Shown here piece by piece: positions 1 through 12,537 of a stretch of DNA of 42,531 nt; the stretch's first letter is position 1, and each line of letters begins with the position of its first letter. The stretch is from an uncultured Fimbriimonadaceae bacterium (GTDB lineage: Bacteria > Armatimonadota > Fimbriimonadia > Fimbriimonadales > Fimbriimonadaceae), in contig CALGMO010000027.1 in assembly GCA_937961665.1 (NCBI GenBank), positions 1 through 42,531 of the forward strand. Direction: 5' to 3'. The notes beneath the pieces were generated by a model. That model saw nothing but the letters and a program-made list of their open reading frames with translations. It did no database searches and had not been told where the DNA came from. The position numbers were made by a program, and so were the translations under genes.

Positions 1-3375
<3,375 letters not shown>

Positions 3376-3444
3376 GGTGGTCCGCCGAGTGTGGGCTGCG
3401 TCGTAGCAGCCGACCCGACAGGCCCCGTCACCTGCGGAACCTTT

Positions 3445-3474
3445 ACTATATTGCAGAAATCCGCCGAATGCCAA
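3445..3474 (-). promoter_or_regulatory. Sigma-70-like promoter of gltB
   Basis: Read on the minus strand, TTGGCA (3474-3469) and TATAGT (3450-3445) are separated by 18 bp. Each box matches the sigma-70 consensus at 5 of 6 positions. The predicted transcript would start near 3438 and carry a leader of about 63 nt before the gltB ATG. It lies in the 205-bp divergent gap to cysK; the rest of that gap shows no other clear feature. Confidence 0.6.
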
Positions 3475-3580
3475 GGCCCCGGAGAGCGGGCGATGGGCGG
3501 TCTTCGGCGTTCGGGAAGAACCGGCGCATCCTAGGCACGTCCCGGCGCAGAGGACCGAACGCCGGGCAAACTTCCGGGGG

Positions 3581-4492
3581 ATGAAGGCGCTGAATATTCT
3601 CCAAACGATCGGCGGGACCCCGCACCTTCGTCTCAACAGGCTCTACTCGCTCGACTTCGAGGTCTGGGTGAAGCTGGAGCGGGCCAACCCCGGCGGCAGC
3701 ATCAAGGACCGCATCGCGCTGTCGATGATCGAGGCGGCCGAGCGCGACGGCACGCTGAAGCCCGGCGGCACCATCGTGGAGCCGACGTCGGGCAACACCG
3801 GCATCGGCCTGGCCATGGTGGCCGCGGTCAAGGGCTACCGCCTGATCCTGGTGATGCCCGAGTCCATGTCCATCGAGCGCAGACGCCTGATGGCGGCCTA
3901 CGGCGCCGAGCTGGTGCTGACCCCCAGGGAGAAGGGCATGAGGGGCGCGATCGAGAAGGCCAAGGAGGTGCTGGCCGAGATTCCCGGCGCCTGGATGCCC
4001 CAGCAGTTCGAGAACCCGGCCAACGTGGAGGTCCACGAGCGGACGACCGCGCGGGAGATCCTGGCCGACTTTCCCGAGGGGTTCGACTATCTGGTCACCG
4101 GCGTCGGCACGGGCGGGCACATCACCGGCTGCGCGCGCGTGCTCAAGGCGGCTTGGCCGAACCTCAAGGTGTGGGCCGTGGAGCCGGAGAAGTCGCCGGT
4201 GATCAGCGGAGGCGAGCCGAGCCCCCACAAGATCCAGGGGATCGGAGCTGGGTTCGTTCCGAAGAACCTCGACACCTCGCTCCTGGACGGCGTGCACCGG
4301 ATCTCCGAGGAGGACGCGTTCGCCTTCGCCCAGAGGGCTGCCAAGGAGGAGGGGCTGTTCCTCGGAATCTCCTCGGGTGCCAGCCTCGCCGCGGTGGCCA
4401 AGACCCTCGAATCCGCGCCCAAGGGGAGCCGCGTCCTGACCTTCTGCTACGACACCGGCGAGCGCTACCTCTCCGTCGAAGGCTTGTTCTAG
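3581..4492 (+). CDS. cysK: Cysteine synthase (O-acetylserine sulfhydrylase)
   Basis: A pyridoxal-phosphate enzyme that replaces the acetyl group of O-acetylserine with sulfide to give cysteine, in the cytoplasm. The 303-aa length is normal for the family. Lys42 in GGSIKDRIA is the expected Schiff-base lysine. The TSGNTG loop at residues 69-74 binds the substrate carboxylate, and the glycine-rich [10 protein letters not shown] segment binds the cofactor phosphate. SSGASLAA near the C-terminus is also typical. It starts with ATG after a G-rich stretch and has no neighbouring cysE. Cystathionine beta-synthase-like activity cannot be excluded because the fold II family is close, but the length and motifs fit CysK/CysM best. 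Confidence 0.93.
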   Translation: MKALNILQTIGGTPHLRLNRLYSLDFEVWVKLERANPGGSIKDRIALSMIEAAERDGTLKPGGTIVEPTSGNTGIGLAMVAAVKGYRLILVMPESMSIERRRLMAAYGAELVLTPREKGMRGAIEKAKEVLAEIPGAWMPQQFENPANVEVHERTTAREILADFPEGFDYLVTGVGTGGHITGCARVLKAAWPNLKVWAVEPEKSPVISGGEPSPHKIQGIGAGFVPKNLDTSLLDGVHRISEEDAFAFAQRAAKEEGLFLGISSGASLAAVAKTLESAPKGSRVLTFCYDTGERYLSVEGLF

Positions 4493-4511
4493 CCCTCGCC
4501 CTTGCCATAAT
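4484..4511 (+). promoter_or_regulatory. Possible promoter of pckG
   Basis: TTGTTC (4484-4489) overlaps the cysK stop region and is followed after 16 bp by CATAAT (4506-4511). The -10 box is close to consensus and the -35 box is weak. The predicted leader of about 30 nt includes the GGAG Shine-Dalgarno at 4535-4538. Confidence 0.4.
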
Positions 4512-4546
4512 CAGGAGTGCCGCCGCAACGGCGCGGAGCACCATCC

Positions 4547-6400
4547 ATGAGTCAAATCCCCGATCCCAACGTACCCGTCGGCGAGAGAGTCCTGGAGTTC
4601 GTTCGCAAGGCCGCCGAGCTCTGCAAGCCGGACTCGATCCACTGGTGCGACGGCTCCCAGGAGGAGTACGACCGCCTGTGCCAGGAGATGGTCGCCTCCG
4701 GAACGTTCATCCGACTGAACCCGGAGAAGCGCCCCAACAGCTTCCTCTGCCGCTCCGACCCGGCCGACACCGCGCGCGTCGAGGAGAGGACCTTCATCTG
4801 CAGCAGGCGGAGGGAGGACGCCGGGCCGACGAACAACTGGGTGGACCCCGCGGAGATGCGCCAGACGCTCCTGCGGCTGTTCGACGGCTGCATGCGCGGG
4901 CGCACCATGTACGTGATCCCGTTCAGCATGGGGCCGCTGGGCGGGCCGATCTCCCGCATCGGCATCGAGATCACCGACTCGCCGTACGTGGTGACGAACA
5001 TGCGGATCATGACCCGCATGGGATCCAAAGTCCTCGAGGTTCTGGGCGACGGCGAGTTCGTCCCCTGCATGCACAGCGTGGGCGCGCCCCTGGAGCCGGG
5101 CCAGAAGGACGTGCCCTGGCCCTGCAACAACGACCAGAAATACATCGTGCACTTCCCGGAGGACCGGGAGATCTGGTCCTACGGAAGCGGCTACGGCGGC
5201 AACGCTCTGCTGGGCAAGAAGTGCCTGGCCCTGCGCATCGCCTCGGTGATGGCGCGCGACGAGGGCTGGCTGGCCGAGCACATGCTCATCCTGGGCGTGG
5301 AGGATCCGAAGGGCCGCAAGACGTACGTCGCGGCCGCCTTCCCCAGCGCCTGCGGCAAGACCAACTTCGCGATGCTCGTGCCGCCGCGCGAGATGGAGGG
5401 CTGGAAGGTCTGGACCGTCGGCGACGACATCGCTTGGATCAAGCCCGGCCCGGACGGCACGCTGCGCGCGATCAATCCCGAGGCCGGCTACTTCGGCGTC
5501 GCTCCCGGCACCAGCGAGAAGAGCAACCCCAACGCGATGGCGAGCTGCCGGGCCAACTCGATCTTCACCAACGTCGCGCTGACCGACGACGGGGACGTCT
5601 GGTGGGAGGGCATGACCGACGAGCCTCCGGCGCACCTCATCGACTGGACCGGCCACGACTGGACGCCCGATTGCGGCCGGAAGGCCGCGCACCCGAACGC
5701 CCGCTTCACCGCTCCGGCCTCGCAGTGCCCCTCGATCGACCCCGCTTGGGAGGATCCCGCTGGCGTGCCCGTGGAGGCGTTCGTGTTCGGCGGGCGTCGG
5801 GCCGACACCGTGCCGCTCGTGGTCCAGTCGTTCAACTGGACCTTCGGCGTGTACATGGCCGCCGCCATCGGGAGCGAGACCACCGCGGCCGCCGCGGGGC
5901 TGATCGGGAGGGTCCGGCGCGACCCGTTCGCGATGCTGCCGTTCTGCGGCTACCACATGGGCGACTACTTCACGCACTGGCTCCAGTTCGGGCGCGAGCT
6001 GCCGGAACCCCCGCGCATCTTCGTGGTCAACTGGTTCCAAACCGACGAACAGGGGCGGTTCCTCTGGCCGGGCTTCGGCCAGAACATGAGGGTCCTGAAG
6101 TGGATCGTGCAGCGCGTTCGGGGGGAGGCGCACGCCGTGGAGTCTCCCATCGGCTGGATGCCGCGCTACGAGGACATGGACTGGAGCGGACTGGACTTCT
6201 CTCGGGAGACCTTCCGGCAGATGATGGCCGTGGACCGCGAGCAGTGGCAGGCGGAGATCCTGGCCCAGACCGAGCTTTTCAACCGGCTGTACGACCGCCT
6301 GCCCAAGGAGTTCCTCCACGTCAAGCAGCTGACCCTCTCGAGCATCTGGCGCGCCCCCAAGCACTGGGAGCAGTTCGCCGAGAAGAACGTGGGGCTATAA
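4547..6400 (+). CDS. pckG: Phosphoenolpyruvate carboxykinase (GTP)
   Basis: Interconverts oxaloacetate plus GTP with phosphoenolpyruvate, CO2 and GDP; it is the entry to gluconeogenesis. The 617-aa protein matches the GTP-dependent class: [13 protein letters not shown] carries the nucleotide-binding kinase loop with the reactive Cys at position 269, and [23 protein letters not shown] and FGGRR are family motifs. The ATG at 4547 is preferred over an in-frame GTG at 4517. GGAG at 4535-4538 sits 8 nt before the ATG, whereas the GTG has AGGA immediately adjacent, which is too close. The stop codon is embedded in a TATAAT box that probably drives the next gene. With acs further along, it suits growth on organic acids or amino acids as well as sugars. 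Confidence 0.95.
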   Translation: MSQIPDPNVPVGERVLEFVRKAAELCKPDSIHWCDGSQEEYDRLCQEMVASGTFIRLNPEKRPNSFLCRSDPADTARVEERTFICSRRREDAGPTNNWVDPAEMRQTLLRLFDGCMRGRTMYVIPFSMGPLGGPISRIGIEITDSPYVVTNMRIMTRMGSKVLEVLGDGEFVPCMHSVGAPLEPGQKDVPWPCNNDQKYIVHFPEDREIWSYGSGYGGNALLGKKCLALRIASVMARDEGWLAEHMLILGVEDPKGRKTYVAAAFPSACGKTNFAMLVPPREMEGWKVWTVGDDIAWIKPGPDGTLRAINPEAGYFGVAPGTSEKSNPNAMASCRANSIFTNVALTDDGDVWWEGMTDEPPAHLIDWTGHDWTPDCGRKAAHPNARFTAPASQCPSIDPAWEDPAGVPVEAFVFGGRRADTVPLVVQSFNWTFGVYMAAAIGSETTAAAAGLIGRVRRDPFAMLPFCGYHMGDYFTHWLQFGRELPEPPRIFVVNWFQTDEQGRFLWPGFGQNMRVLKWIVQRVRGEAHAVESPIGWMPRYEDMDWSGLDFSRETFRQMMAVDREQWQAEILAQTELFNRLYDRLPKEFLHVKQLTLSSIWRAPKHWEQFAEKNVGL

Positions 6401-6401
6401 T
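6396..6401 (+). promoter_or_regulatory. TATAAT -10 box overlapping the pckG stop codon
   Basis: A perfect TATAAT contains the TAA stop of pckG and ends 9 nt before the next ATG at 6411. Transcription from it would start at or within a few nt of that ATG, and no Shine-Dalgarno is present. No convincing -35 box is seen. Confidence 0.5.
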
Positions 6402-6410
6402 CCCGTTCGC

Positions 6411-7046
6411 ATGACCGAGATCCAGCTGCGTGCGGCGCTGTGCGAGGTTGGCCGGAGGCTGTGGCAGCGCGGCCTGATCGGCGCCTCCGAGGGCAACGTG
6501 AGCGCCCGCCTGAGCGCCCGTCAGATCCTCTGCACGCCGTCGGGCGTCAGCAAGGGCCACCTCAAGCCCGACGAGATCGTGGTGGTCGACACCGCTGGGA
6601 ACGTCGTGCGCGGCGGCGAGCCGAGCGTGGAGACGGCTCTGCACCTGCACATCTACCGCCGGCGCCCCGACTGCCAGGCGATCGTCCACGCCCACCCGCC
6701 GATCGCCACCGGCACGGCCTTGGCGGGCGAGGACATCCCGGACAACGTGCTGCCGGAGGCCGCCATCGTGCTGGGAAGCGTCGCGTTCGTTCCGTTCGCC
6801 ATGCCCGGCACGCCCGAGGTGCCCGCCGCGATCGATCCCCTGCTGGACGACCACAAGACGTTCCTGCTGAGCCACCACGGCGCGCTCGCCCTGGGGCGGG
6901 ATCCGTTCGACGCCTACGCCCGCATGGAGACGCTGGAGCGCGTCGCCCACATGCTGTTCGTCGCGCGCCTGCTCGGCGGCCCGAGGCCGATGCCGGGCGA
7001 GGCGTTCGACCGCCTGCTCAAGACGGCGCTCAACGGCGAGCTGTAG
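6411..7046 (+). CDS. Class II aldolase/adducin-family protein (fuculose-phosphate aldolase-like)
   Basis: A zinc-dependent aldolase or epimerase of the FucA/AraD family, 211 aa. It carries the expected metal site: His93 and His95 in VHAHPP and His155 in LSHHGALA, with Glu74 in SVETALHLH as the likely catalytic or metal-interacting acid. SEGNVSARL at residues 26-34 is the phosphate-binding segment, and TPSGVSKGHL is also conserved. Members act on fuculose-1-phosphate, rhamnulose-1-phosphate, ribulose-5-phosphate or methylthioribulose-1-phosphate. The sequence alone does not settle the substrate, and neighbours (pckG, GH94) do not include a matching kinase or isomerase. It has no Shine-Dalgarno and starts just after TATAAT. 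Confidence 0.8.
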   Translation: MTEIQLRAALCEVGRRLWQRGLIGASEGNVSARLSARQILCTPSGVSKGHLKPDEIVVVDTAGNVVRGGEPSVETALHLHIYRRRPDCQAIVHAHPPIATGTALAGEDIPDNVLPEAAIVLGSVAFVPFAMPGTPEVPAAIDPLLDDHKTFLLSHHGALALGRDPFDAYARMETLERVAHMLFVARLLGGPRPMPGEAFDRLLKTALNGEL

Positions 7047-7085
7047 GCGCGCTTTCGGGCCCGCCGGAGGTTCATACTTTAACGG

Positions 7086-9521
7086 ATGAACCCCTACGGC
7101 CGCTTCGACGACGAGAGCCGCGAGTACGTGATCGTGCGCCCGGACACCCCTCTGCCGTGGATCAACTACCTCGGCATGGAGGACTTCTTCGGGATCGTTT
7201 CGAACACCGCGGGCGGCTACTGCTTCTACAAGGACGCCCGGATGCGGCGTCTCACGCGCTACCGCTACAACGACCTTCCGCTGGACTCGAACGGGCGGTA
7301 CCTGTACGTGCGCGACGGGGAGGACGTCTGGAGCCCCATGTGGAAGCCCGTCCGCGCCGAGCTGGAACGGTACGAGTGCCGCCACGGACTCGGCGCGACC
7401 ACGATCCTCGGGCGGCGAGGCGGCATCGAGGTCTCGGTGCGCTACTTCGTTCCCCTCGGATTCGACTGCGAGGTGTGGGACGTGCGGGTGCGCAACCTCA
7501 CATCCGCCCGCAAGCCGCTGCGGCTGTGGGGCTTCGTCGAGTGGTGCCTGTGGAACGCCCTCGACGATATGACCAACTTTCAGAGGAATTACTCCACAGG
7601 CCAGGTCGAGGTGGAGCCGCAGACGGTGTTCCACGTGACCGAGTACCGCGAGCGACGGAACCACTTCGCCTACTTCCACTGCTCGGTCCCGACCTCGGGC
7701 TTCGACACCAGCCGCGACGCGTTTGTGGGCCTCTACGGCACTCTGGCCGACCCGGTCGGCGTGCGCCGGGGCTGCGGCGGCTCGATCGCCCACGGGTGGC
7801 AGCCCGTCGGCGTGCACCAGGTGGACATGGAGCTGGAGCCGGGCGAGGAGGCTCGCTTCCACTTCCTGCTCGGCTACGCCGAGAACCCGGAGGCGGACAA
7901 GTGGGAGGCCAAGGGCGTGGCGAACAAGGCGCCGTTCCGCGAGGTGGCGCGCCGTCTCTCCACGCCGGCGGACGTGGACGCCGCCTTCGCGGCTCTGCGG
8001 GAGCGGTGGGACCGCATGCTCTCGACGTTCCAGTGCGACGTGCCGAACGAGCACCTGGCCCGCATGGTGAACGTCTGGAACCAGGTCCAGGTGATGGCCA
8101 CGCTGAATCTGTCGCGATCCGCCTCGCTGTACGAATCGGGAATCGGCCGCGGCATCGGCTGGCGCGACTGCAACCAGGACCTGCTCGGCTTCGTGCACCT
8201 GCAGCCGGACCGAGCCCGCCGACGAATTCTGGAGCTGGCCGCCACCCAGCTCCGCGACGGCTCCTGCTACCACCAATACCAGCCGCTCACCAAGCAGGGC
8301 AACGCCGAAGTGGGCATGGGCTTCAACGACGACCCCCTGTGGCTGCCTCTCAGCGTGTACGCCTACCTGGCTGAGACCGGCGACTTCCCGATCCTGCAGG
8401 AACCGTGCCCGTTCAGCGACGCACCGGAAGCCGGCGCGACCCTGATGGATCACTTGGAGCGCTCGATGGAGTTCACCTGGCTGAACCGCGGGCCGCACGG
8501 CCTGCCGCTGATCGGCCACGCGGACTGGAACGACTGCCTGAACCTGAACTGCTTCTCCACGACCCCCGGCGAGAGCTTCCAGACGGCGGGCGACATCGAG
8601 GGCAGCGTCGCCGAGTCGGTCATGATCGCCGGCCTGTTCTGCCACGCCTGCCTCAAGATGGCCGAGATCTACCGCCACCTGGGGCGGGACGCCGACGCCC
8701 GGGAGACGCTGGAGCGGCGCGAGGAGATGGTCCGGGCGATCGACGCGCACGGTTGGGACGGTGCGTGGTTCCTGCGAGCCTACGACGCCGCCGGCCGGAA
8801 GATCGGCTCCAAGGAGTGCGACGAAGGGCGGATCTTCATCGAGAGCCAGGGTTGGTGCATCCTCGGGGGCGTGGGCTTGGACGACGGGCGCGCCCTGCGC
8901 GCGCTGGACTCCGTGGCCGAGCACCTGGCCACGCCCAACGGGATCGTGCTGCAGCAGCCCGCCTACTCGGAGTACCGCGTGGAGCTGGGGGAGATCTCCT
9001 CGTACCCGCCCGGCTACAAGGAGAACGCCGGAATCTTCACCCACAACAACACGTGGATCCAGATCGCCGAGGCGATGCTCGGGCGGGGCGACCGTGCCAT
9101 GGAGTACTACCTGGCGGTCTGCCCGTCGGCGAAGGAGCCGCAGATCGACGTGTACCGCTGCGAGCCGTACGTTTACAGCCAGATGACGGCCGGCCCGGAC
9201 GCGCCCACGTACGGCGAGGCGAAGAACTCGTGGCTCACCGGAACGGCGGCGTGGTCGTTCGTGGTGGCCTCCCAGGCGATCCTCGGCGTGCAGCCGACCC
9301 TCGACGGCCTGCGCATCGACCCGTGCATCCCTGCCTCGTGGCGGTCGTTCGCGGTGGTTCGGCGGTACCGGGGCAAGGAGTACCGCATCGCCGTGTCCAA
9401 CCCTCGCGGCGTGTCCAAGGGCGTGCGGCGGATGACGGTCGACGGCGCGGAGGTGCGGGGCAACGTGCTTCCGCCGGATCTCGGAGGTCCGGTGGTGCAG
9501 GTGGAGGTCGAACTCGGCTGA
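7086..9521 (+). CDS. GH94 glycoside phosphorylase, cellobiose phosphorylase type
   Basis: Splits cellobiose with inorganic phosphate into glucose-1-phosphate and glucose, saving ATP relative to hydrolysis. The 811-aa length is that of cytoplasmic cellobiose phosphorylases. The N-terminal beta-sandwich shows INYLGMEDFFG, SNTAGGYCFYKDARMRR and CRHGLG; the (alpha/alpha)6 barrel holds GIGRGIGWRDCNQD and ADWNDCLNLN. Asp483 in the latter is the expected general acid. YKENAGIFTHNNTW and EPYVYSQM are phosphate/sugar-site motifs. No signal peptide is present, so uptake of intact cellobiose by an unseen transporter is implied. Cellobiose is the best call; cellodextrin, laminaribiose or chitobiose phosphorylases belong to the same family. 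The start lacks a Shine-Dalgarno and follows TACTTT (7075-7080) by 5 nt. Confidence 0.9.
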   Translation: MNPYGRFDDESREYVIVRPDTPLPWINYLGMEDFFGIVSNTAGGYCFYKDARMRRLTRYRYNDLPLDSNGRYLYVRDGEDVWSPMWKPVRAELERYECRHGLGATTILGRRGGIEVSVRYFVPLGFDCEVWDVRVRNLTSARKPLRLWGFVEWCLWNALDDMTNFQRNYSTGQVEVEPQTVFHVTEYRERRNHFAYFHCSVPTSGFDTSRDAFVGLYGTLADPVGVRRGCGGSIAHGWQPVGVHQVDMELEPGEEARFHFLLGYAENPEADKWEAKGVANKAPFREVARRLSTPADVDAAFAALRERWDRMLSTFQCDVPNEHLARMVNVWNQVQVMATLNLSRSASLYESGIGRGIGWRDCNQDLLGFVHLQPDRARRRILELAATQLRDGSCYHQYQPLTKQGNAEVGMGFNDDPLWLPLSVYAYLAETGDFPILQEPCPFSDAPEAGATLMDHLERSMEFTWLNRGPHGLPLIGHADWNDCLNLNCFSTTPGESFQTAGDIEGSVAESVMIAGLFCHACLKMAEIYRHLGRDADARETLERREEMVRAIDAHGWDGAWFLRAYDAAGRKIGSKECDEGRIFIESQGWCILGGVGLDDGRALRALDSVAEHLATPNGIVLQQPAYSEYRVELGEISSYPPGYKENAGIFTHNNTWIQIAEAMLGRGDRAMEYYLAVCPSAKEPQIDVYRCEPYVYSQMTAGPDAPTYGEAKNSWLTGTAAWSFVVASQAILGVQPTLDGLRIDPCIPASWRSFAVVRRYRGKEYRIAVSNPRGVSKGVRRMTVDGAEVRGNVLPPDLGGPVVQVEVELG

Positions 9522-9569
9522 GGCGAGTACGGCTCGGCGTCGCGGCCAGGAAGTAGAATCCAGGTTGCC

Positions 9570-10034
9570 ATGGCCGCGAAGGTCCAAGATGCGGGATTGT
9601 TCGTGCTGCGGGTCGGCGTCGGCTTGACCCTCGCCTATTACGGCGCGCAGAAGCTGCTCGGGGTGTTCGGCGGCTTCGGGTTCACGGCCACCCTCGACTA
9701 CTTCCAGCAGTCGCTCGGAGTGCCGAAGTGGCTGGGCAGCCTGGCCGTGTTCGCGGAGTTCTTCGGCGGTCTGGGGCTGGTGTTCGGGGTGCTCACCCGG
9801 GTCGCGGCCCTGGGCATCGCCTGCACGATGGCCGTGGCGACCTACGTGAAGGCCAAGCCGGACGTTCTGAGGCAGATGGTCTCGCCGGGTGAGGGCGTGA
9901 ACGCCGTGGCGGTTTCGTCGGAGGTCTTCTTCCCGTTCGTGCTGCTGGTGGCGTCGCTGGCGATCCTGGCGATGGGTCCGGGCGCCTTGAGCCTGGACGC
10001 GCGTTTCCTGGGGCGAGGGAAGGGGCGCAAGTGA
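9570..10034 (+). CDS. DoxX-family membrane protein
   Basis: A 154-aa inner-membrane protein with about four predicted hydrophobic helices (near residues 8-26, 46-66, 70-90 and 115-135). The N-terminal pattern LRVGVGLTLAYYGAQKLLG and FFGGLGLVFGVLTR are typical of DoxX/YphA/MauE-like proteins. Some members take part in quinone-linked thiol or sulfur redox reactions, but many are uncharacterised, so no specific function is assigned. It has no Shine-Dalgarno; TAGAAT at 9554-9559 lies 10 nt before the ATG. The end overlaps the next gene, so the two are probably co-translated. Confidence 0.82.
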   Translation: MAAKVQDAGLFVLRVGVGLTLAYYGAQKLLGVFGGFGFTATLDYFQQSLGVPKWLGSLAVFAEFFGGLGLVFGVLTRVAALGIACTMAVATYVKAKPDVLRQMVSPGEGVNAVAVSSEVFFPFVLLVASLAILAMGPGALSLDARFLGRGKGRK

Positions 10035-10495
10035 TCCGGCCGGCCCAGAGAAGCGATTGCGCGGCGGTCTGGGGCCTGATCGTGCGGCTGGCCGAGTACG
10101 AGCGGCTCGACCACCTGCTGGCCGGGAGCCCCGAGGCGCTGGAGAAGGCCCTCTTCGACGACCGATGCTGCGAGGCCCTGGTCGCCGAGGAGGACGGCGC
10201 GATCGTCGGCTACGCCCTGTTCTATCCCACGTTCAGCACGTTCCTGGCCAGACCCGGCCTGTGGCTCGAGGACCTGTTCGTGGTGCCCGAGCGCCGGGGC
10301 GCCGGGATCGGCAAGGCGCTCCTGAGCGAGGTCGTGCGGATCGCCAAGGCGAGGGGAGCGGGCAGGCTCGAGTGGTCCGTGCTGGACTGGAACGAGCCGG
10401 CGATCCGCTTCTACGAGTCGCTGGGCGCCCGGCTGGTCCCCGACTGGCGCTTCTGCCGACTGGACGCCGAGGGTTTGGATCGGTTCGTTTGCTAG
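10031..10495 (+). CDS. GNAT-family N-acetyltransferase, SSAT/thialysine acetyltransferase-like
   Basis: Transfers an acetyl group from acetyl-CoA to an amine. In this 154-aa protein RRGAGIGKALL (residues 88-98) is the acetyl-CoA pyrophosphate loop, and LWLEDLFVVPE plus WNEPAIRFYESLGA are the pattern seen in spermidine/spermine or thialysine N-acetyltransferases. The substrate is therefore probably a small polyamine or lysine-like amine, by family resemblance only. It starts with GTG overlapping the DoxX stop by 4 bp (GTGA). Downstream, the 90-bp gap to folE2 contains a long imperfect inverted repeat. Confidence 0.85.
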   Translation: MIRPAQRSDCAAVWGLIVRLAEYERLDHLLAGSPEALEKALFDDRCCEALVAEEDGAIVGYALFYPTFSTFLARPGLWLEDLFVVPERRGAGIGKALLSEVVRIAKARGAGRLEWSVLDWNEPAIRFYESLGARLVPDWRFCRLDAEGLDRFVC

Positions 10496-10499
10496 GACC

Positions 10500-10561
10500 C
10501 TGGGCCCTTCCCGCCGACAGCCGGGCGGAGCCGCGCGTAGGGAAGGGAGCGGGCGGCCCAG
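10500..10561 (+). repeat. Imperfect inverted repeat between the acetyltransferase gene and folE2
   Basis: CTGGGCC (10500-10506) pairs with GGCCCAG (10555-10561), and the adjoining CTTCCC (10507-10512) pairs with GGGAAG (10540-10545). This gives 13 bp of stem interrupted by a 9-nt bulge and capped by a 27-nt loop. No T-run follows. It ends 24 nt before the folE2 ATG, so it could be a terminator for the upstream gene or a leader structure for folE2. It does not match a riboswitch class I recognise. Confidence 0.45.
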
Positions 10562-10585
10562 AGCCGTCCCACGGGGTAGCAGACA

Positions 10586-11389
10586 ATGGCATTGAAGGAA
10601 ATCGGCACGATGGAGCCGCTGGTCGACATCCAGAGCAGCCGCGATGAGCGGAACATCCCGATCGACAAGGTCGGCGTGCGGAACGTCCGGTACCCGATCG
10701 CCGTGAGGGACCGGGAGAAGATCTTCCAGCACACCGTCGGCACGTTCTCGCTCACGGTGGATCTTCCTCGCGAGTTCAAGGGCACGCACATGAGCCGCTT
10801 CATCGAGGTGCTCAGCGAGCACAAGGACGAGTTCAGCGTCGAGAGCATCCCCTCGATCCTGAACCAGCTCAAGGAGCGCCTGAAGGCCGAGGAGGCCCAC
10901 CTGGAGGTTCGCTTCCCGTTCTTCAAGCGGAAGGCGGCCCCGGTGACCGGCAAGGAGAGCCTGATGGAGTACGACTGCGGCTTTCTCGCGGCCGGCAACT
11001 CGCACTTCGACCTCGTGATGGAGGTGAAGGTGCCGGTGACCACGCTCTGCCCCTGCAGCAAGGAGATCAGCGACCGGGGCGCGCACAACCAGCGCGGCAT
11101 CGTGACCGCCCGGCTCCGATTCCGCGGCGCTCTCTGGATGGAGGAGGTGATCGAGGCGATCGAGCGGTGCGCCTCCTGCGACCTCTACCCCCTGCTGAAG
11201 CGGCCCGACGAGAAGTACGTGACCGAGCACGCCTACGACAACCCCCGCTTCGTCGAGGACATGGTCCGCGAGGTCGCTCTGGTCTTCGAGAGGGACGACC
11301 GGGTGGTGTGGTACGAGATCGAGGTGGAGAACCAAGAGTCCATCCACGCTCACAACGCCTACGCGTACCTCCAGCGCGACAAGCGCTGA
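10586..11389 (+). CDS. folE2: GTP cyclohydrolase I type B (FolE2/MptA family)
   Basis: Opens GTP to 7,8-dihydroneopterin triphosphate, the first step to tetrahydrofolate and to queuosine-type precursors. The 267-aa protein has the hallmarks of the type IB family: VGVRNVRYPI, FSLTVDLPREFKGTHMSRF, TTLCPCSKEIS with the active-site Cys155 and Cys157 region, and HNQRG. NQESIHAHNAYA near the C-terminus is also conserved. This is the alternative to FolE and can use metals other than zinc; in several bacteria it is induced under zinc shortage, but no Zur-like palindrome is seen here. No other folate or queuosine gene is adjacent. It is followed by a good intrinsic terminator. Confidence 0.93.
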   Translation: MALKEIGTMEPLVDIQSSRDERNIPIDKVGVRNVRYPIAVRDREKIFQHTVGTFSLTVDLPREFKGTHMSRFIEVLSEHKDEFSVESIPSILNQLKERLKAEEAHLEVRFPFFKRKAAPVTGKESLMEYDCGFLAAGNSHFDLVMEVKVPVTTLCPCSKEISDRGAHNQRGIVTARLRFRGALWMEEVIEAIERCASCDLYPLLKRPDEKYVTEHAYDNPRFVEDMVREVALVFERDDRVVWYEIEVENQESIHAHNAYAYLQRDKR

Positions 11390-11412
11390 CCGTCGCCGGA
11401 AGGCTGGAGGCG

Positions 11413-11448
11413 AGGGCCGGGCGGTCTCCGTCCGGCCCTTTCGTTTCG
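11413..11448 (+). terminator. Intrinsic terminator after folE2
   Basis: GGGCCGGGCGG (11414-11424) pairs with CCGTCCGGCCC (11428-11438) around a TCT loop, giving an 11-bp stem with one G-U pair. It is followed by TTTCGTTT. This is the only hairpin in the window with a real T-rich tail. Confidence 0.75.
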
Positions 11449-11490
11449 GCAAAGCGGATTCGCGGCGTGCCGCGATAAACTGGCGGCGCC

Positions 11491-12492
11491 ATGGCTGAAT
11501 CCAAGCTTTCCGCAGGCATCATCGGGTACGGCGGCGCCTTCAACATGGGCCGGGCGCACGCCGAGTCTCTCCAGAAGGCCGGCATCGGCACGGTGGCCGT
11601 GTGCGACCTGGACCCCGCACGGCTCGAGGCCGCGAAGCGGGAGCTTCCCGGCGTCCGAACCTACACCGACCACCGCGAGCTGCTCGCCGACCCGGAGGTT
11701 GGCCTTGTGGTCAACATTCTGCCGCACAACCTGCACGCATCCGTCTGCGTGGAGGCCAGCAAGGCCGGCAAGCACGTGGTGACGGAGAAGCCGATGTGCA
11801 TCACGGTCGAGGAGGCCGACGCCATGATCGACGCGGCGCGGCAGGCCGGCAAGATGCTCTCGGTGTTCCACAACCGGCGGTGGGACGACGACTACCTGAC
11901 CATCCGCGAGACGGTAGCCTCGGGCCTCATCGGCGACGTGTTCCACGTCGAGTGCTTCATCGGTGGCTTCCACGGCCCCAGAGGCTGGTGGCGCGACGAC
12001 AAGGCGATCTCCGGAGGGGCGCTCTACGACTGGGGCGCGCACTTTCTCGACTGGATTCTGAACCTGATGCCCGCGCCTGTGGCGAACGTCACCGGGTTCT
12101 TCCACAAGCGGCGCTGGACCGAGATGACGAACGAGGACCAAACGCAAGCCATCCTGCGCTTCGAGGACGGGGCCATGGCGGACCTGCAGGTGAGCAGCCT
12201 CGCCGCGGTGGGCAAGCCGAAGTGGCGGATCCTCGGCACCAAGGGCGCGATCGTGGTGAACTGGGGGCAACCGCTGGACGTCACGGTCGAGCACCAGGGG
12301 CACATGGCCAAGATCCAGGTTCCGCTGAAGCAGGGCAGCTGGCAGGCGTACTACGACAACGTCGCGGAGCACCTGCTGCGCGGAGGCGAGTTGGAGGTCA
12401 AGCCGGAGCAGTCCCGCCGCACCATCGCGGTGATCGTGGCGGCGGAGGAGTCGTCCAAGACCGGTCAGGCTGTCGTTCCGAAGTACCGTTGA
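11491..12492 (+). CDS. Gfo/Idh/MocA-family NAD(P)-dependent oxidoreductase
   Basis: An oxidoreductase of the glucose-fructose oxidoreductase/inositol dehydrogenase family, 333 aa. The N-terminal Rossmann fold has GIIGYGGAFNMGRAHA (residues 9-24) for the dinucleotide, and EKP at 99-101 (VVTEKPMCITVEEAD) supplies the conserved active-site lysine. The C-terminal alpha/beta domain shows GGFHGPRGWWRDD and GGALYDWGAHFLDW, the latter carrying the usual catalytic histidine. No signal peptide is present. Family members oxidise or epimerise sugars, inositols and amino sugars; the substrate cannot be read from sequence. It has no Shine-Dalgarno and follows TAAACT (11476-11481) by 9 nt. It converges on the arabinofuranosidase gene. 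Confidence 0.88.
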   Translation: MAESKLSAGIIGYGGAFNMGRAHAESLQKAGIGTVAVCDLDPARLEAAKRELPGVRTYTDHRELLADPEVGLVVNILPHNLHASVCVEASKAGKHVVTEKPMCITVEEADAMIDAARQAGKMLSVFHNRRWDDDYLTIRETVASGLIGDVFHVECFIGGFHGPRGWWRDDKAISGGALYDWGAHFLDWILNLMPAPVANVTGFFHKRRWTEMTNEDQTQAILRFEDGAMADLQVSSLAAVGKPKWRILGTKGAIVVNWGQPLDVTVEHQGHMAKIQVPLKQGSWQAYYDNVAEHLLRGGELEVKPEQSRRTIAVIVAAEESSKTGQAVVPKYR

Positions 12493-12499
12493 GGAGAGG

Positions 12500-12533
12500 G
12501 CGCGGCGGGCGGCCGTGCGGCCACCCGCCGCGC
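12500..12533. terminator. GC-rich hairpin between convergent genes
   Basis: GCGCGGCGGGCGGCC (12500-12514) and GGCCACCCGCCGCGC (12519-12533) form a 15-bp stem with one mismatch and a GTGC loop. It fills the 45-bp space between two converging stop codons, so it may end transcription from both sides. There is no T-run. Confidence 0.55.
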
Positions 12534-12537
12534 GGTT

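Noticed and set aside
6321-9587. 1088-aa minus-strand open frame opposite the aldolase and GH94 genes
   Set aside because: It spans two real genes and their gap, has low-complexity composition and no recognisable motif.
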